A stretch of DNA of 19,430 nt from Alistipes sp. (lineage in GTDB: Bacteria > Bacteroidota > Bacteroidia > Bacteroidales > Rikenellaceae). Shown here piece after piece: positions 1 to 8,891 of this stretch; the first letter of the stretch is position 1; every line of letters begins with the position of its first letter. Under the pieces are notes generated by a model, which saw nothing but the letters and a program-made list of their open reading frames with translations, was not told where the DNA came from and did not search any database. The stretch spans positions 1 to 19,430 of the forward strand of contig JAFOZN010000239.1 in the NCBI GenBank assembly GCA_017391185.1, read 5' to 3'. The position numbers were made by a program, and so were the translations under genes.

Positions 1-1522
1 AGAGTTCTCAATGAAGATTATCGCTGATATCTTCGAGTACACATCTAAGAACATGCCTAAGTTCAACTCTATCTCTATCTCTGGTTACCACATGCAGGAG
101 GCAGGTGCTACAGCAGATATCGAGTTGGCTTACACTTTGGCAGACGGTCTTGAGTACTTGCGCGCAGGTATCAACGCTGGTATGTCTATCGACGCCTTCG
201 CACCCCGCTTGTCATTCTTCTGGGCTATCGGCATGAACCACTTCATGGAGATCGCTAAGATGCGTGCAGCTCGTTTGTTGTGGGCAAAGATCGTTAAGCA
301 GTTCGAGCCTAAGAATCCTAAGTCTTTGGCATTGCGTACTCACTCACAGACTTCAGGTTGGTCACTCACTGAGCAGGATCCATTCAACAACGTAGCACGT
401 ACAGCTATCGAGGCTATGGGTGCAGCTTTGGGTCACACTCAGTCATTGCACACCAACGCTTTGGATGAGGCTATCGCATTGCCAACAGACTTCTCTGCAC
501 GTATTGCTCGTAACACTCAGATCTACATCCAGGAGGAGACTAACGTATGCCGTCAGGTTGACCCATGGGCAGGTTCTTACTATGTAGAGGCTCTTACAAA
601 CGAGATCGCTCACAAGGCTTGGGCTCACATCGAGGAGGTTGAGAAGTTGGGCGGTATGGCTAAGGCTATCGAGACAGGTATTCCAAAGATGCGTATCGAG
701 GAGGCTGCTGCTCGTACACAGGCTCGCATCGACTCAGGTGAGCAGAAGATCATCGGTCTTAATGAGTACCGTCTTGAGAAGGAGGATCCAATCGATATCT
801 TGGCAGTAGATAACACAGCCGTACGCGAGAGCCAGGTTAAGCGCTTGCAGGAGTTGCGCGCTAACCGTGATCAGGCTGCAGTTGATAAGGCTTTGGCTGC
901 TATCACAGAGTGCGTTAAGACTGGCGAGGGCAACTTGTTGGAGCTCGCAGTTGAGGCTGCAAAGGTACGCGCAACATTGGGTGAGATCTCAGACGCTTGC
1001 GAGGTTGTTGTAGGTCGCTACAAGGCAGTTATTCGTTCAATTTCAGGTGTTTACTCATCAGGTATGAAGCAGGATTCAGATTTCGAGAAGGCTAAGGCTA
1101 TGTGCGCCGAGTTCGCTAAGAAGGAGGGTCGCCAGCCACGTATTATGATCGCTAAGCTCGGTCAGGATGGTCACGACCGTGGTGCTAAGGTTGTTGCTAC
1201 AGGTTATGCTGACGTTGGCTTCGATGTGGATATGGGTCCATTGTTCCAGACTCCAGAGGAGGCTGCTAAGCAGGCTGTTGAGAATGACGTACACATCGTG
1301 GGTGTATCATCATTGGCTGCAGGTCACCTCACATTGGTACCTCAGATCATCGCAGAGCTCAAGAAGCTCGGTCGTGAGGATATCATCGTAGTGGTAGGTG
1401 GTGTTATCCCAGCTCAGGATTACGAGGAGTTGTATCAGGATGGCGCAGCTGCTATCTTCGGCCCTGGTACTCCTATCGCCAAGTCTTCAATCAAGATGTT
1501 GGAGCTTTTGATGGAGGAGTAA
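1..1522 (+). CDS. mutB: Methylmalonyl-CoA mutase large subunit, 3' part (5' end outside window)
   Basis: Adenosylcobalamin-dependent mutase that interconverts succinyl-CoA and (R)-methylmalonyl-CoA in the cytosol; in Bacteroidota it serves the succinate-to-propionate route. The reading frame is open to the window edge (codons from base 2), so the ATG at 11 is internal. About 210 N-terminal residues are missing compared with the usual length of about 715. Counting from that ATG, the TIM-barrel active-site motif YHMQEAGA lies at residues 26-33, with the His that matches the catalytic His of the Propionibacterium enzyme at 27. The C-terminal B12 domain carries the DGHDRG motif, with the cobalt-ligand His at residue 388, followed by VGVSSL and VVVGGV. 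A B12-binding large subunit of a two-subunit mutase fits; the small subunit would be expected just upstream. Glu is almost always GAG and Lys AAG, a bias suggesting high expression. The family call is very secure; the mutB/scpA naming varies. Confidence 0.97.
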   Translation, partial: EFSMKIIADIFEYTSKNMPKFNSISISGYHMQEAGATADIELAYTLADGLEYLRAGINAGMSIDAFAPRLSFFWAIGMNHFMEIAKMRAARLLWAKIVKQFEPKNPKSLALRTHSQTSGWSLTEQDPFNNVARTAIEAMGAALGHTQSLHTNALDEAIALPTDFSARIARNTQIYIQEETNVCRQVDPWAGSYYVEALTNEIAHKAWAHIEEVEKLGGMAKAIETGIPKMRIEEAAARTQARIDSGEQKIIGLNEYRLEKEDPIDILAVDNTAVRESQVKRLQELRANRDQAAVDKALAAITECVKTGEGNLLELAVEAAKVRATLGEISDACEVVVGRYKAVIRSISGVYSSGMKQDSDFEKAKAMCAEFAKKEGRQPRIMIAKLGQDGHDRGAKVVATGYADVGFDVDMGPLFQTPEEAAKQAVENDVHIVGVSSLAAGHLTLVPQIIAELKKLGREDIIVVVGGVIPAQDYEELYQDGAAAIFGPGTPIAKSSIKMLELLMEE

Positions 1523-1545
1523 TTCCCCTAAGTAGCTAAATATGC

Positions 1546-1583
1546 AAATAGGTCGCTCACAACTGAGCGACCTATTTTTTTTT
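1546..1583 (+). terminator. Rho-independent terminator of the mutase gene
   Basis: A perfect 14-bp stem (1546-1559 with 1564-1577) around a 4-nt loop runs into nine T residues at 1575-1583. It begins 23 bases after the mutase stop codon and points the same way, so it should end the mutase transcript. Confidence 0.93.
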
Positions 1584-1763
1584 GCAACTAATAAGCCTAA
1601 TTAATCTAATCTAATCTAACCTTCTCCTACTAAGGTCATAACATGACGGCATACGCCCTACAGACAGAGAGAAAACATAACAACACATACACGCGCTCTG
1701 TACAACATAGAGGGATTCAAGGTAATAGCACCCAATACTATCTCAGACTACCACGCATATCGC
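1584..1763. other. Non-coding spacer between two converging terminators
   Basis: These 180 bases lie between the mutase terminator and the terminator of the facing foldase gene. I see no convincing gene, RNA or promoter. The one structure is an imperfect tandem run of the pentamer CTAAT (about four copies, one lacking its C) at 1597-1620. A short open frame starting at 1643 runs through the opposing terminator into the end of the next gene and has no protein-like composition. Confidence 0.6.
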
Positions 1764-1797
1764 AAAAAAATCCGAGTCTCACAACGGAGACTCGGAT
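1764..1797 (-). terminator. Rho-independent terminator of the ppiD-like gene
   Basis: An 11-bp stem (1770-1780 with 1787-1797) with a 6-nt loop is flanked on the left by seven A residues (1764-1770), which read as a U-run on the minus strand. It starts about 28 bases beyond the foldase stop codon. Confidence 0.9.
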
Positions 1798-1825
1798 AAC
1801 CATATCTGATAGATATATCCTTCGA

Positions 1826-3862
1826 TTAGAAATACTTACCGCGAAGATCCTCTACCTCGGCCTTCTTCTGAATAGCCATCACAGCAGCCTGATTTGATAC
1901 GCTCTCAATAACTGCCTGCTGACGTACCTTCTCAGCCTCTGTATTCTGAGCCTCTGTCTTAGCAACATTATCAACAACAAATACCACTGCTGAAGCATAG
2001 CCCTGTACTGGAGCAGAGAGCTTACCTGTCTCCTTAGTAGAAGCGATATTACCTACAACTGCAGGCTCAAGTGTGAGTGAACCTACACCGAAGTCAGAGA
2101 AGTGAACGTTCTCAAATGGAACGACCTCCACACCTGCATTCTTAGCAACCTCCTCGATAGAAGCACCTGCAAGCTTAGACTTCAAAGCCTCAAACTTCTT
2201 CTCACGCATGAGAGCCTGAGTAATAGCGAACTCAACATTCTCGTCTGTTACAGGAGAAACCTTGCTGTCATCAATTGTAGTCAAGATAGCTACTACATAA
2301 GCATCACCCAAGTTGAAGATCTCAGAGATCTCGCCCAACTCAGCACCGTATGACCAACGAGCAACCTCACGAGAATCCTCCAAACCGTTGATTGTACGAT
2401 CACCCTGATTGATGATAGCGTAACGTGGAGTAACAGCAGCCTTAGTAGCAGCATCGTTGAAGTTCTTCATGCTCTCACCCTTAGCATCTACAGTAAATGT
2501 ACTTGCAATGTTGTGTACGTTGCGGCGAGTTGCAGAAGATGGCTCGATAGGCATTGTGATAGAACCGATCAAAAGGTGCTTAGAAGGCTTATCAGCACGT
2601 GTCACCTTGAAGATCTGAATAGCGTTACCCATGTTCATCTTGATGATGTCACCCTTCTTAGCCTCAGCCAACTGGTCAGCGATCTCAACAGTCAAAACTG
2701 AGAATGGAATAACACCCATATCACCACCGAGCTGTGCTGTCTGAGCATATACAGAGTGCTTGCGAGCTACCTCAGCGAAATCAGCACCACCCTTAACTAC
2801 TGTATAAAGACTATCTGCGAGCTTAGCATCTGTAGCGTTAAGTACGATGTGGCTCAAACCGAGAGTATCTGGAGCATTCTTAACCTCCAAAGCACGAGAC
2901 ATAATCCACTGATTAGACTTCAAGAGTGGACCATACTGATTACCCTCTGCCATTACTGCCTCCTCCTCAGAGAGTGTAGAAGCAGCTACGTAACCCTCAG
3001 TGATCTCACCCATGTTCTTGCGAACAAATGCGCGAGCGTCCTGAGCTGCTGAGAACTCCTCACCCATCTTCTTAGCCTTAGACTCAATCTCTGCCATATC
3101 AGCCTCAGTAGCCTCAACATCGAATACTACGTAAGAGATCTCGCGGTGTGGGAGCTTAGCAAAGTTCTTCTTGTTTGCCTCATAGTAAGCCTTAATCTCA
3201 GCATCTGATATAGTCACATCATCATCAGAGATTGTGCTGTATGGAATAGAGACCATACGACCTGAACGGCTCTCGTTTGAGTTAGCTACACCCTGAGCAA
3301 CCTCCAAAGAGTTGGCATACGAACCAGCCTTGATAAGGCCCATATACTTAGCAGTCAAACGATCCAAAGCAGCGTTCTGGTTGATGTATGACCACATTGC
3401 CTGATACTGTGGGTTAGAACCTACCTGAGAGAGGAATGTAGAGATAGCCGCTACATTGTAGTCACCTGTCTGAGGATCTGCAAAAGCGTTGTAGAATACC
3501 TGAGAAGGGATCTCACCGCTCATCATTGCCATACGCTCAGCCTCAGAAACCTCGAGACCCATCTCATTGAATCCTGGGATCAAAAGATGCTTAGCGATAA
3601 GCGACTGCCATGTTGCTGCAGCCAAAGCAGCAGACTGCTCCTCGGTTGACTCCTGACCACCGTTGTTAGTCTTAACTGTCTCATACTCGTTAAGATACTC
3701 GGTATAAGAGATCTTATCACCGTTGATTACGCCCACCTTAGGATCTGAATTACCAAATCCCATCTCTGGGCCCAAAGAAAGAATAAATGCGAGCAAAGCC
3801 AAGACGATTACAACCGACAAGACGATGCCATACTTGGTTCTTAATGTGTGTAAACTTGCCAT
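1826..3862 (-). CDS. ppiD: Membrane-anchored peptidyl-prolyl isomerase, PpiD/SurA-like
   Basis: Predicted periplasmic foldase of 678 residues, tethered to the inner membrane, acting on exported and outer-membrane proteins. The N-terminus is a short basic stretch followed by one membrane helix at about residues 10-32 with no cleavage site, as in PpiD. A SurA_N-like helical region follows (about 40-250). A parvulin-type rotamase domain lies at about 333-425, with the typical LSHIVLN strand (His338) and the QLGGDMG turn. The last 250 residues are an extended region typical of the long Bacteroidota members of this family (about 700 residues). The gene faces the mutase gene and ends at its own terminator. 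The 102-bp gap to the upstream gldE-like gene carries a possible -7 box, so separate transcription is plausible. The overall class is secure; PpiD rather than SurA is inferred from the uncleaved anchor and the length. Confidence 0.88.
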   Translation of the reverse strand: MASLHTLRTKYGIVLSVVIVLALLAFILSLGPEMGFGNSDPKVGVINGDKISYTEYLNEYETVKTNNGGQESTEEQSAALAAATWQSLIAKHLLIPGFNEMGLEVSEAERMAMMSGEIPSQVFYNAFADPQTGDYNVAAISTFLSQVGSNPQYQAMWSYINQNAALDRLTAKYMGLIKAGSYANSLEVAQGVANSNESRSGRMVSIPYSTISDDDVTISDAEIKAYYEANKKNFAKLPHREISYVVFDVEATEADMAEIESKAKKMGEEFSAAQDARAFVRKNMGEITEGYVAASTLSEEEAVMAEGNQYGPLLKSNQWIMSRALEVKNAPDTLGLSHIVLNATDAKLADSLYTVVKGGADFAEVARKHSVYAQTAQLGGDMGVIPFSVLTVEIADQLAEAKKGDIIKMNMGNAIQIFKVTRADKPSKHLLIGSITMPIEPSSATRRNVHNIASTFTVDAKGESMKNFNDAATKAAVTPRYAIINQGDRTINGLEDSREVARWSYGAELGEISEIFNLGDAYVVAILTTIDDSKVSPVTDENVEFAITQALMREKKFEALKSKLAGASIEEVAKNAGVEVVPFENVHFSDFGVGSLTLEPAVVGNIASTKETGKLSAPVQGYASAVVFVVDNVAKTEAQNTEAEKVRQQAVIESVSNQAAVMAIQKKAEVEDLRGKYF

Positions 3863-3914
3863 AAAATTATTTGTTTTACTTATTTAAATCTTTTAATATG
3901 TTAAATTGAGCCAC

Positions 3915-3922
3915 CAAAGATA
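3915..3922 (-). promoter_or_regulatory. Possible -7 box for the ppiD-like gene
   Basis: Read on the minus strand this is TATCTTTG, a full match to the Bacteroidota -7 consensus TAnnTTTG. It would place the transcript start about 45 bases before the ATG, similar to the two better promoters in this window. No TTTG is seen at the expected 19-21 bp upstream, so it is only half supported. Confidence 0.35.
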
Positions 3923-3964
3923 GTAAAATAATTCCAATTAGCCATATAATTGACTCTATTTTTG

Positions 3965-5239
3965 TTACCTAACCTTAACTCTTGCCAATTCTACTCTTGT
4001 TCGGGTAGTACGAAGCACCTTAATTTCGAGTTTATCAGTCACAATGACGGTACCTGAAGTGGGAATTCCGTCATAGTTGTTGATAATATAACCAGCCAAT
4101 GTATCATACTCCTCACTCTCCTCAATCTCGAAATCATACTCTTGATTGAGATACTCGACCTCCAGACGGCACGAAAGGACATACTCCCTATCACCCACCT
4201 GCTTCTCGATAGTGCGTTCCTCGTCATGCTCATCCTCAATGTCGCCAAAAATCTGCTCCAAAACATCCTCCAGCGATATAATACCAGCCGTACCGCCAAA
4301 CTCATCTATCACAACAGCGATACTTGACTTACGCTTAATAAAGTTCTGCAACAGAGTCTGCAAAGGCAATGTCTCCGCCACACAATCCACATCGATCATC
4401 ACCTCACGAATAGTCTTGGGCGAGGTAAAGAGACTCTTCGAATTGACATAACCTATGATGGAGTCAATGCTATCCTGCCAAACAAAAATACGCGAGTATT
4501 TAGACTCCACAAAACGCTCTGTAAGCTCAGCGATAGAAGTATTAACATCTACTGCCTCAACATCCACACGCGAAATCATACAATCGCGCACCCTCAAATC
4601 GACAAAATCCAGAGCATTCTGGAACAACTTTATCTCCTCTTCATCCTCCTCTTGAGGTTCCACCGTCTCTCCATCGACCAAATTTACGAAATGCTCACGA
4701 TTAAAGGTATAGCTCATAGCTGCCGATTTGACTCTACGACCAAACAGACGCAAAATTCCATATGAAATCAGAGTTGTAAGGATAGCTATCGGATATAACA
4801 ATAAATAAAATAGGTATAATATAGGCGAGAGATATCGATAATAGAAATTGGGATTCTTCTTAAAGATCGATTTGGGCAAAAACTCTCCGCAGAATAGAAT
4901 TACCACAGTAGAGACTACCGTCTCCAAAAGGACAGATCCTGATGTTGCCATGCTCTGCCAACCAACAACCGATGCCAGCAGGCGAAGCAAAAGCGACATA
5001 TACAATGAGTATATTACCAGACAGATGTTATTACCGACCAATATCGTAGTGATATATTGCCCAGGCGATTTCTCAAAAATACGCGCAAGAAAATCAAATA
5101 TTGTACTCTGCTTACGGTCGATCTCCTCTCGAAGTCGATTCTTGCTCAAAAAAGCAATCTCCATACCCGAAAAGAAGGCCGACAAAATCAGCATGATACA
5201 TATCAATATTGCTGAGTTAATAAGGTCTGCTGAGTTCAT
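3965..5239 (-). CDS. gldE: GldE-like CNNM/CorC membrane protein with CBS pair
   Basis: Inner-membrane protein of 424 residues in the CNNM/CorC (DUF21-CBS-CorC_HlyC) family; members have been linked to Mg2+ or other ion transport, and the Flavobacterium member GldE supports gliding and type IX secretion. The DUF21 membrane domain spans about 5-190, with FFSGMEIAFLS at 22-32, GNN at 69-71, GEFLPKSIFKKNP at 118-130, and hydrophobic segments near 5-24, 64-88, 103-118 and 138-163. An acidic linker (193-203) leads to a CBS pair at about 215-335 that ends in the family signature DEFGGTAGIISLEDVLEQIF (312-331). A CorC_HlyC domain follows at about 350-422. It lies 46 bp after lptC and is probably the last gene of the rng-to-gldE run. 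Old annotations call such proteins hemolysins, which is misleading. The gldE symbol is inferred from phylum and domain order. Confidence 0.85.
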   Translation of the reverse strand: MNSADLINSAILICIMLILSAFFSGMEIAFLSKNRLREEIDRKQSTIFDFLARIFEKSPGQYITTILVGNNICLVIYSLYMSLLLRLLASVVGWQSMATSGSVLLETVVSTVVILFCGEFLPKSIFKKNPNFYYRYLSPILYLFYLLLYPIAILTTLISYGILRLFGRRVKSAAMSYTFNREHFVNLVDGETVEPQEEDEEEIKLFQNALDFVDLRVRDCMISRVDVEAVDVNTSIAELTERFVESKYSRIFVWQDSIDSIIGYVNSKSLFTSPKTIREVMIDVDCVAETLPLQTLLQNFIKRKSSIAVVIDEFGGTAGIISLEDVLEQIFGDIEDEHDEERTIEKQVGDREYVLSCRLEVEYLNQEYDFEIEESEEYDTLAGYIINNYDGIPTSGTVIVTDKLEIKVLRTTRTRVELARVKVR

Positions 5240-5285
5240 ATTCTTTAAGCATTTATACCACTACCTCCACATCTAATTAGCAAGT

Positions 5286-6098
5286 CTAACGCCCACTACG
5301 TAAGCGAGTTGGCTCTGAGAGTTGCATGGGTTTAAGGGTTGTATCAAGTTTAATGGGCTTCTCGCTCTTTTTCTCCAACTTTGTACTCCTACGCGCATTT
5401 CGAGACGCAGCTTTTGGAGCCGACTGAGTCTTTGCAGTCGTATTTTGGTTAACTTTCGTAGCAGACTTAGCCTTAGTTTCTGCCCCCGACAAAGAGTCAG
5501 TATCTGAAGATTTCTGAGTGTTGAATTGATCCTCCTCGAAGTAGGTCACACCGCGCAACTTACGATATGTCCACTCCTTCATCTGCTCATCACTCTCGAA
5601 GCCCTCGCAATGATACACCTCATCCTCTCCTACAATCTTGGAATCCACATTCGAATAGACCTTATGTGTCGCTTGATTCCAAAAGAGCTGTGATGTCAAA
5701 AGTTTTCGTCCATCCGACTGAGTAATAACAACATCACCCTTGGCCTCCCATAGCTTGCGATTCTCATAGAAAATCGCATAATTAGCCGTGAGTACCGCAG
5801 CTACAGAACTTACCGAATCATCCTCAAAAGTGGTAATCTTGATACCCTTGCGAAACTCTCGGTAAGGATCCTTGGCCATATTATAACCCTCGATCAAAGG
5901 AGTCTCAAAATGGTACGACTTACGACCATTCTCAGACATCACGATTGACATATTCTCACTATACTCGGTGCGAAATGTCTCGTAATTTATCGTCTGCTCC
6001 TCGACCTGCTGGCTTCGACATGAAAATAGAGAGATAGCACTCCCCAAAACAGAGAGTGCTACCACCATACTTCGTCTGAACGAATATATCGTCATCAC
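5286..6098 (-). CDS. lptC: LptC-like LPS transport lipoprotein with long basic tail
   Basis: Predicted LptC, the component that takes lipopolysaccharide from the LptBFG transporter and hands it to LptA across the periplasm. Of 270 residues, the first 27 form a lipoprotein signal with lipobox LFSC (Cys27), so anchoring is by lipid rather than the transmembrane helix of E. coli LptC. Residues about 37-190 match the beta-strand-rich LptC/OstA fold, including LTANYAIFYENRKLWEAKGDV (103-123, quoted here only as positions plus the core YAIFYENRKLWEAKGDV) and the SQLFWNQ strand. From about 194 to 270 there is a Lys/Ser/Thr/Ala-rich tail with 18 Lys/Arg against 7 acidic residues, beyond the usual domain. 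An ATG one codon later is an equally possible start. It begins 5 bp after the stop of the TPR gene, so the two are almost certainly cotranscribed. The family call is good; the function of the tail is unknown. Confidence 0.87.
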   Translation of the reverse strand: MMTIYSFRRSMVVALSVLGSAISLFSCRSQQVEEQTINYETFRTEYSENMSIVMSENGRKSYHFETPLIEGYNMAKDPYREFRKGIKITTFEDDSVSSVAAVLTANYAIFYENRKLWEAKGDVVITQSDGRKLLTSQLFWNQATHKVYSNVDSKIVGEDEVYHCEGFESDEQMKEWTYRKLRGVTYFEEDQFNTQKSSDTDSLSGAETKAKSATKVNQNTTAKTQSAPKAASRNARRSTKLEKKSEKPIKLDTTLKPMQLSEPTRLRSGR

Positions 6099-6103
6099 AA
6101 TAT

Positions 6104-7474
6104 TTATCGGTAACGAACAGTTGTATTTACACCGTTAGCAAAACCACGTGTCACAGTATAGTTAGCACCAGCCTGCAACTCAGCGAAGAAGCACTCCTCC
6201 TTAGTTGGGAACGCAGCGCGGTAGTGTGACATCATAGTCTGAGCAGCCTTCTGGATATCTGGCTCAGATGCCAACAAGTTTACAGCCTTGCTCATTGCAT
6301 CGTATGCAGCCCAGTAGCAAGCCTGGCAAGTAATCTCAGAGCAGTTAGCTGAAGCAGCGTAGCACTGTCCCAAGAGGAAGTATGCGTAACCATTCTCAGG
6401 GTTGATAGCCTTGATCTCGTTAGCTGCCTTCACAGCCTCTGCGTGATTCTTAGTCTGGATGCTGATCAAACCGATACGAACATACAACTTCTCCTTCTCT
6501 GCAGGATCCTGCTCAGCAGCCAAAGCCTCAGAAAGGTACTTCATAGCCTTCTCGAACTCACCACGATTCTGGAAGCCCTGAGCCAAGAAGAGTGCAGTCT
6601 GTGAAGATGGCTTCATTGTATAGTGCTTCTCGGCTGTTGCAAAGAAGAAATCGCTATCGCAGTTAGCACGAGACATCAAAGCCACAGCCTGGCTATACAA
6701 AGCCTCGTTCTCTGGCTCATCAGCCAACTTCTTAGAGAAGAGCTTCTCCAAGTTCTCACAGCTTGCAGCACCGCTGGCACCGAAAGCAGAGTCGAACTGA
6801 CCCTTAAGCTCTGTAGCGTTAGCTACAACATCTGCATCCTCAGACTTCAAAGCAGCCTCAAAAGCTGGAGTGAAGCGATCATACTCAGAGATGATCAATG
6901 TAGCATCTACTGCGTCTGCCTTATAATCCTCACACACAGCAGTGAAATAGATTGACACCAAATCCAAGTCAATTGCACCAGCCTCCTCGCTTGCAGCGAT
7001 AGCCTCGTTGAAGATCTTGCGAATACCCTCACGATCATCTGGCTTATAAGTCATAAACTCACGAGCCTTACGATCCAAGATATATGCCTTACCATACTTC
7101 TTGTGATCAGCAAAGTTTGCCAAACGTACATCATAGAGATAGAGCAAAGAGTCGATGTATGCAGCACGCAACTTCTCATCCTCACCTGCTCTTGTAATCT
7201 GAGCCTTGTAGAGCTTAGCACCATTAGTATAGATGTTTACAGACGCAGCAGGACAGCCAGCGATAAGCTTTGCCAAATAGCCTGCAGCCTCATCATACTT
7301 CTTGTTGTCAACAGCCTCCTTCAAGAACTGGTTGTTGAGCATGTTCTGCTTACGATTAGCAGCTCCATCACCCCACTTTGCATACTTAGGGTCATCGTAG
7401 TTAACATCCTGTGCCATAGCTGAGAAACTCATCATAGCAACAGCCACTGTCAAGATAAACTTTAAACTTTTCAT
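6104..7474 (-). CDS. Periplasmic tetratricopeptide-repeat protein, function unknown
   Basis: Exported protein of 456 residues. A standard signal peptide ends after Ala21 (SFSAMA before Gln22) and there is no lipobox, so it should be periplasmic or loosely attached to the envelope. The body is helical, with the clearest TPR units at about 292-325, 329-360 and 361-400; the region before (about 45-285) looks like degenerate helical repeats. After maturation it contains nine cysteines, including a cluster at 371, 378, 383 and 386 inside the last repeat. The tail around 423-456 (FPTKEECFF then a Gly/Thr-rich strand ending VRYR) resembles a conserved end that I associate with Bacteroidales TPR proteins of this locus. 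It sits 40 bp after the outer-membrane protein gene and 5 bp before lptC, which suggests an envelope-assembly or LPS-related scaffold role, but this is inference from position. Confidence 0.85.
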   Translation of the reverse strand: MKSLKFILTVAVAMMSFSAMAQDVNYDDPKYAKWGDGAANRKQNMLNNQFLKEAVDNKKYDEAAGYLAKLIAGCPAASVNIYTNGAKLYKAQITRAGEDEKLRAAYIDSLLYLYDVRLANFADHKKYGKAYILDRKAREFMTYKPDDREGIRKIFNEAIAASEEAGAIDLDLVSIYFTAVCEDYKADAVDATLIISEYDRFTPAFEAALKSEDADVVANATELKGQFDSAFGASGAASCENLEKLFSKKLADEPENEALYSQAVALMSRANCDSDFFFATAEKHYTMKPSSQTALFLAQGFQNRGEFEKAMKYLSEALAAEQDPAEKEKLYVRIGLISIQTKNHAEAVKAANEIKAINPENGYAYFLLGQCYAASANCSEITCQACYWAAYDAMSKAVNLLASEPDIQKAAQTMMSHYRAAFPTKEECFFAELQAGANYTVTRGFANGVNTTVRYR

Positions 7475-7514
7475 GTAATCTAAGATTTAGTGTTATTTAT
7501 ATTAATTTATTTCT

Positions 7515-8891
7515 TTAGTTAAACTTAAATCGGTAGAACCACTTATCCTCACCGAACATTGTAAGTCCGAGCGAAATCTTGAAGTGCTCCTGCTTTACAG
7601 TACCAACCTTAGCATTGTTAATCATAATATAATCTTTCTCCGATTTACGTACACCATACTCAAAACCCACATCTATGCTCGAACGACCAAAGAGCTTGAT
7701 AGGCAAGCCTACTCCCGCCGTAAGCGCCAACTGACGCACCTGACTATCGGCAAAAGTCTGGTAATATCCACCATAACGCGCTCCCACACGGTAAGCCATT
7801 CGATTAAAATACCTTCTTACGTCACTATATTTAGGAATAAACTCCAAACCTACCTTAAAGGTATTGACATCAGCATAACCAACATTTACGCCCTTACCAT
7901 AACTCTCCAAATAGTCGGTATTGTCACTACCCCAACTCTGATATACATAATCCACACCTGCGCGGAACATCATATCCTGATAGAAAATTCCAGCGGCAAG
8001 CTGCATAGGCAACTTCAAAGGCAAAGCATTATCAGTCTCATCGCGAACTACAGAAGTGAGAATGTTATCCACATATACATACTTCACCATCTTAGGGCTC
8101 AGGCTTCCTCCAATATCATAAGTAGCACCCAAGGTAAGGATTCGCTGGCTTGTATAAATTGGATTAACCAACAGTCCAAACTGAGCCTTGATGCGTGAGA
8201 CGCTGTAGGTATCAAGACCTGTCGTAGTCGAGAACTCGCCACTACCTGTCACAACATCCATCGGCACAGACTTATAGTTACGCTCGATATTACCCCAATA
8301 ATACAACATCGCTGCACCCACTGAGAATCTCTTCGATGGAGCCCAACCAAAACCAGCCTTCACCTCTGTGATATCGCCCTCGCCATAATACTGATAACGA
8401 ACACGTCCCAAATTACCTGCAATCTCAGGCGATACATCATCACGATACATCGTATAACCCACATTGCTGTATGGCGTAAGGCTAAAACCAAAGCCCAAGC
8501 CCTTAGCCAAAGGCATCTGGAAGGCAATATCGTGTATATTAATCGAGTTATACGCTGTCTTAGACTCCGAAGCAGAACCAGAGTACTTCTGCTGAGAGTT
8601 TTGATAGTGTGCACCTTCAAGGCCAAAGTTAAACAAGAAACTCTGGCGAGGTGTAGCGCCATAACCCGCTGGGTTCAACATGTTAACCATATTGTTCGAC
8701 CACATAGCCACACCTACTCCACCCATCGAGCGCATAGCTACATTACCAGGTGTGGACAACTCTCCCAAACCATACATCGAATATGGTGAGTAAGTGTTAA
8801 TACTACTTGTCAACGTCTGCGCCATCGCGCCCATAGGAAGCAGCACGAGGGCTATAATTACTTTAAAAATCTGCTTATTCAGGTTTTGCAT
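7515..8891 (-). CDS. Outer-membrane beta-barrel protein (FadL/PorV-like fold suspected)
   Basis: Predicted outer-membrane protein of 458 residues. A signal peptide ends after Ala24 (PMGAMA before Gln25). The mature N-terminus contains YSPYSMYGLGELSTPG and RSMGGVGVAM, a pattern seen in Bacteroidota FadL/OmpP1-type barrels. The rest alternates aromatic and polar residues in many short strands, with Gly/Tyr-rich turns, and ends in an aromatic-rich final strand (KWFYRFKFN), as expected for a barrel inserted by BamA. Its ATG overlaps the end of coaX by 17 bp in a different frame, so translation is probably coupled. Downstream are the TPR gene and lptC. Substrate and role are unknown; hydrophobic-compound uptake, as in FadL, or a structural envelope role are both possible. 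Confidence 0.83.
   Translation of the reverse strand: MQNLNKQIFKVIIALVLLPMGAMAQTLTSSINTYSPYSMYGLGELSTPGNVAMRSMGGVGVAMWSNNMVNMLNPAGYGATPRQSFLFNFGLEGAHYQNSQQKYSGSASESKTAYNSINIHDIAFQMPLAKGLGFGFSLTPYSNVGYTMYRDDVSPEIAGNLGRVRYQYYGEGDITEVKAGFGWAPSKRFSVGAAMLYYWGNIERNYKSVPMDVVTGSGEFSTTTGLDTYSVSRIKAQFGLLVNPIYTSQRILTLGATYDIGGSLSPKMVKYVYVDNILTSVVRDETDNALPLKLPMQLAAGIFYQDMMFRAGVDYVYQSWGSDNTDYLESYGKGVNVGYADVNTFKVGLEFIPKYSDVRRYFNRMAYRVGARYGGYYQTFADSQVRQLALTAGVGLPIKLFGRSSIDVGFEYGVRKSEKDYIMINNAKVGTVKQEHFKISLGLTMFGEDKWFYRFKFN

Noticed and set aside
11..13. ATG at 11 as start of the mutase
   Set aside because: Codons upstream (Glu-Phe-Ser) continue the family sequence, and the TIM-barrel part expected before this point is missing; the gene is cut by the window.
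1597..1620. Tandem CTAAT pentamers as a regulatory or phase-variable repeat
   Set aside because: Only about four imperfect copies, located after a terminator and not in front of any gene on either strand.
1643..1897. Open frame of 84 codons on the plus strand between the mutase and ppiD-like genes
   Set aside because: It crosses the minus-strand terminator and enters the end of the ppiD-like gene, with low-complexity Thr/Arg/Ser composition and no promoter or family resemblance.
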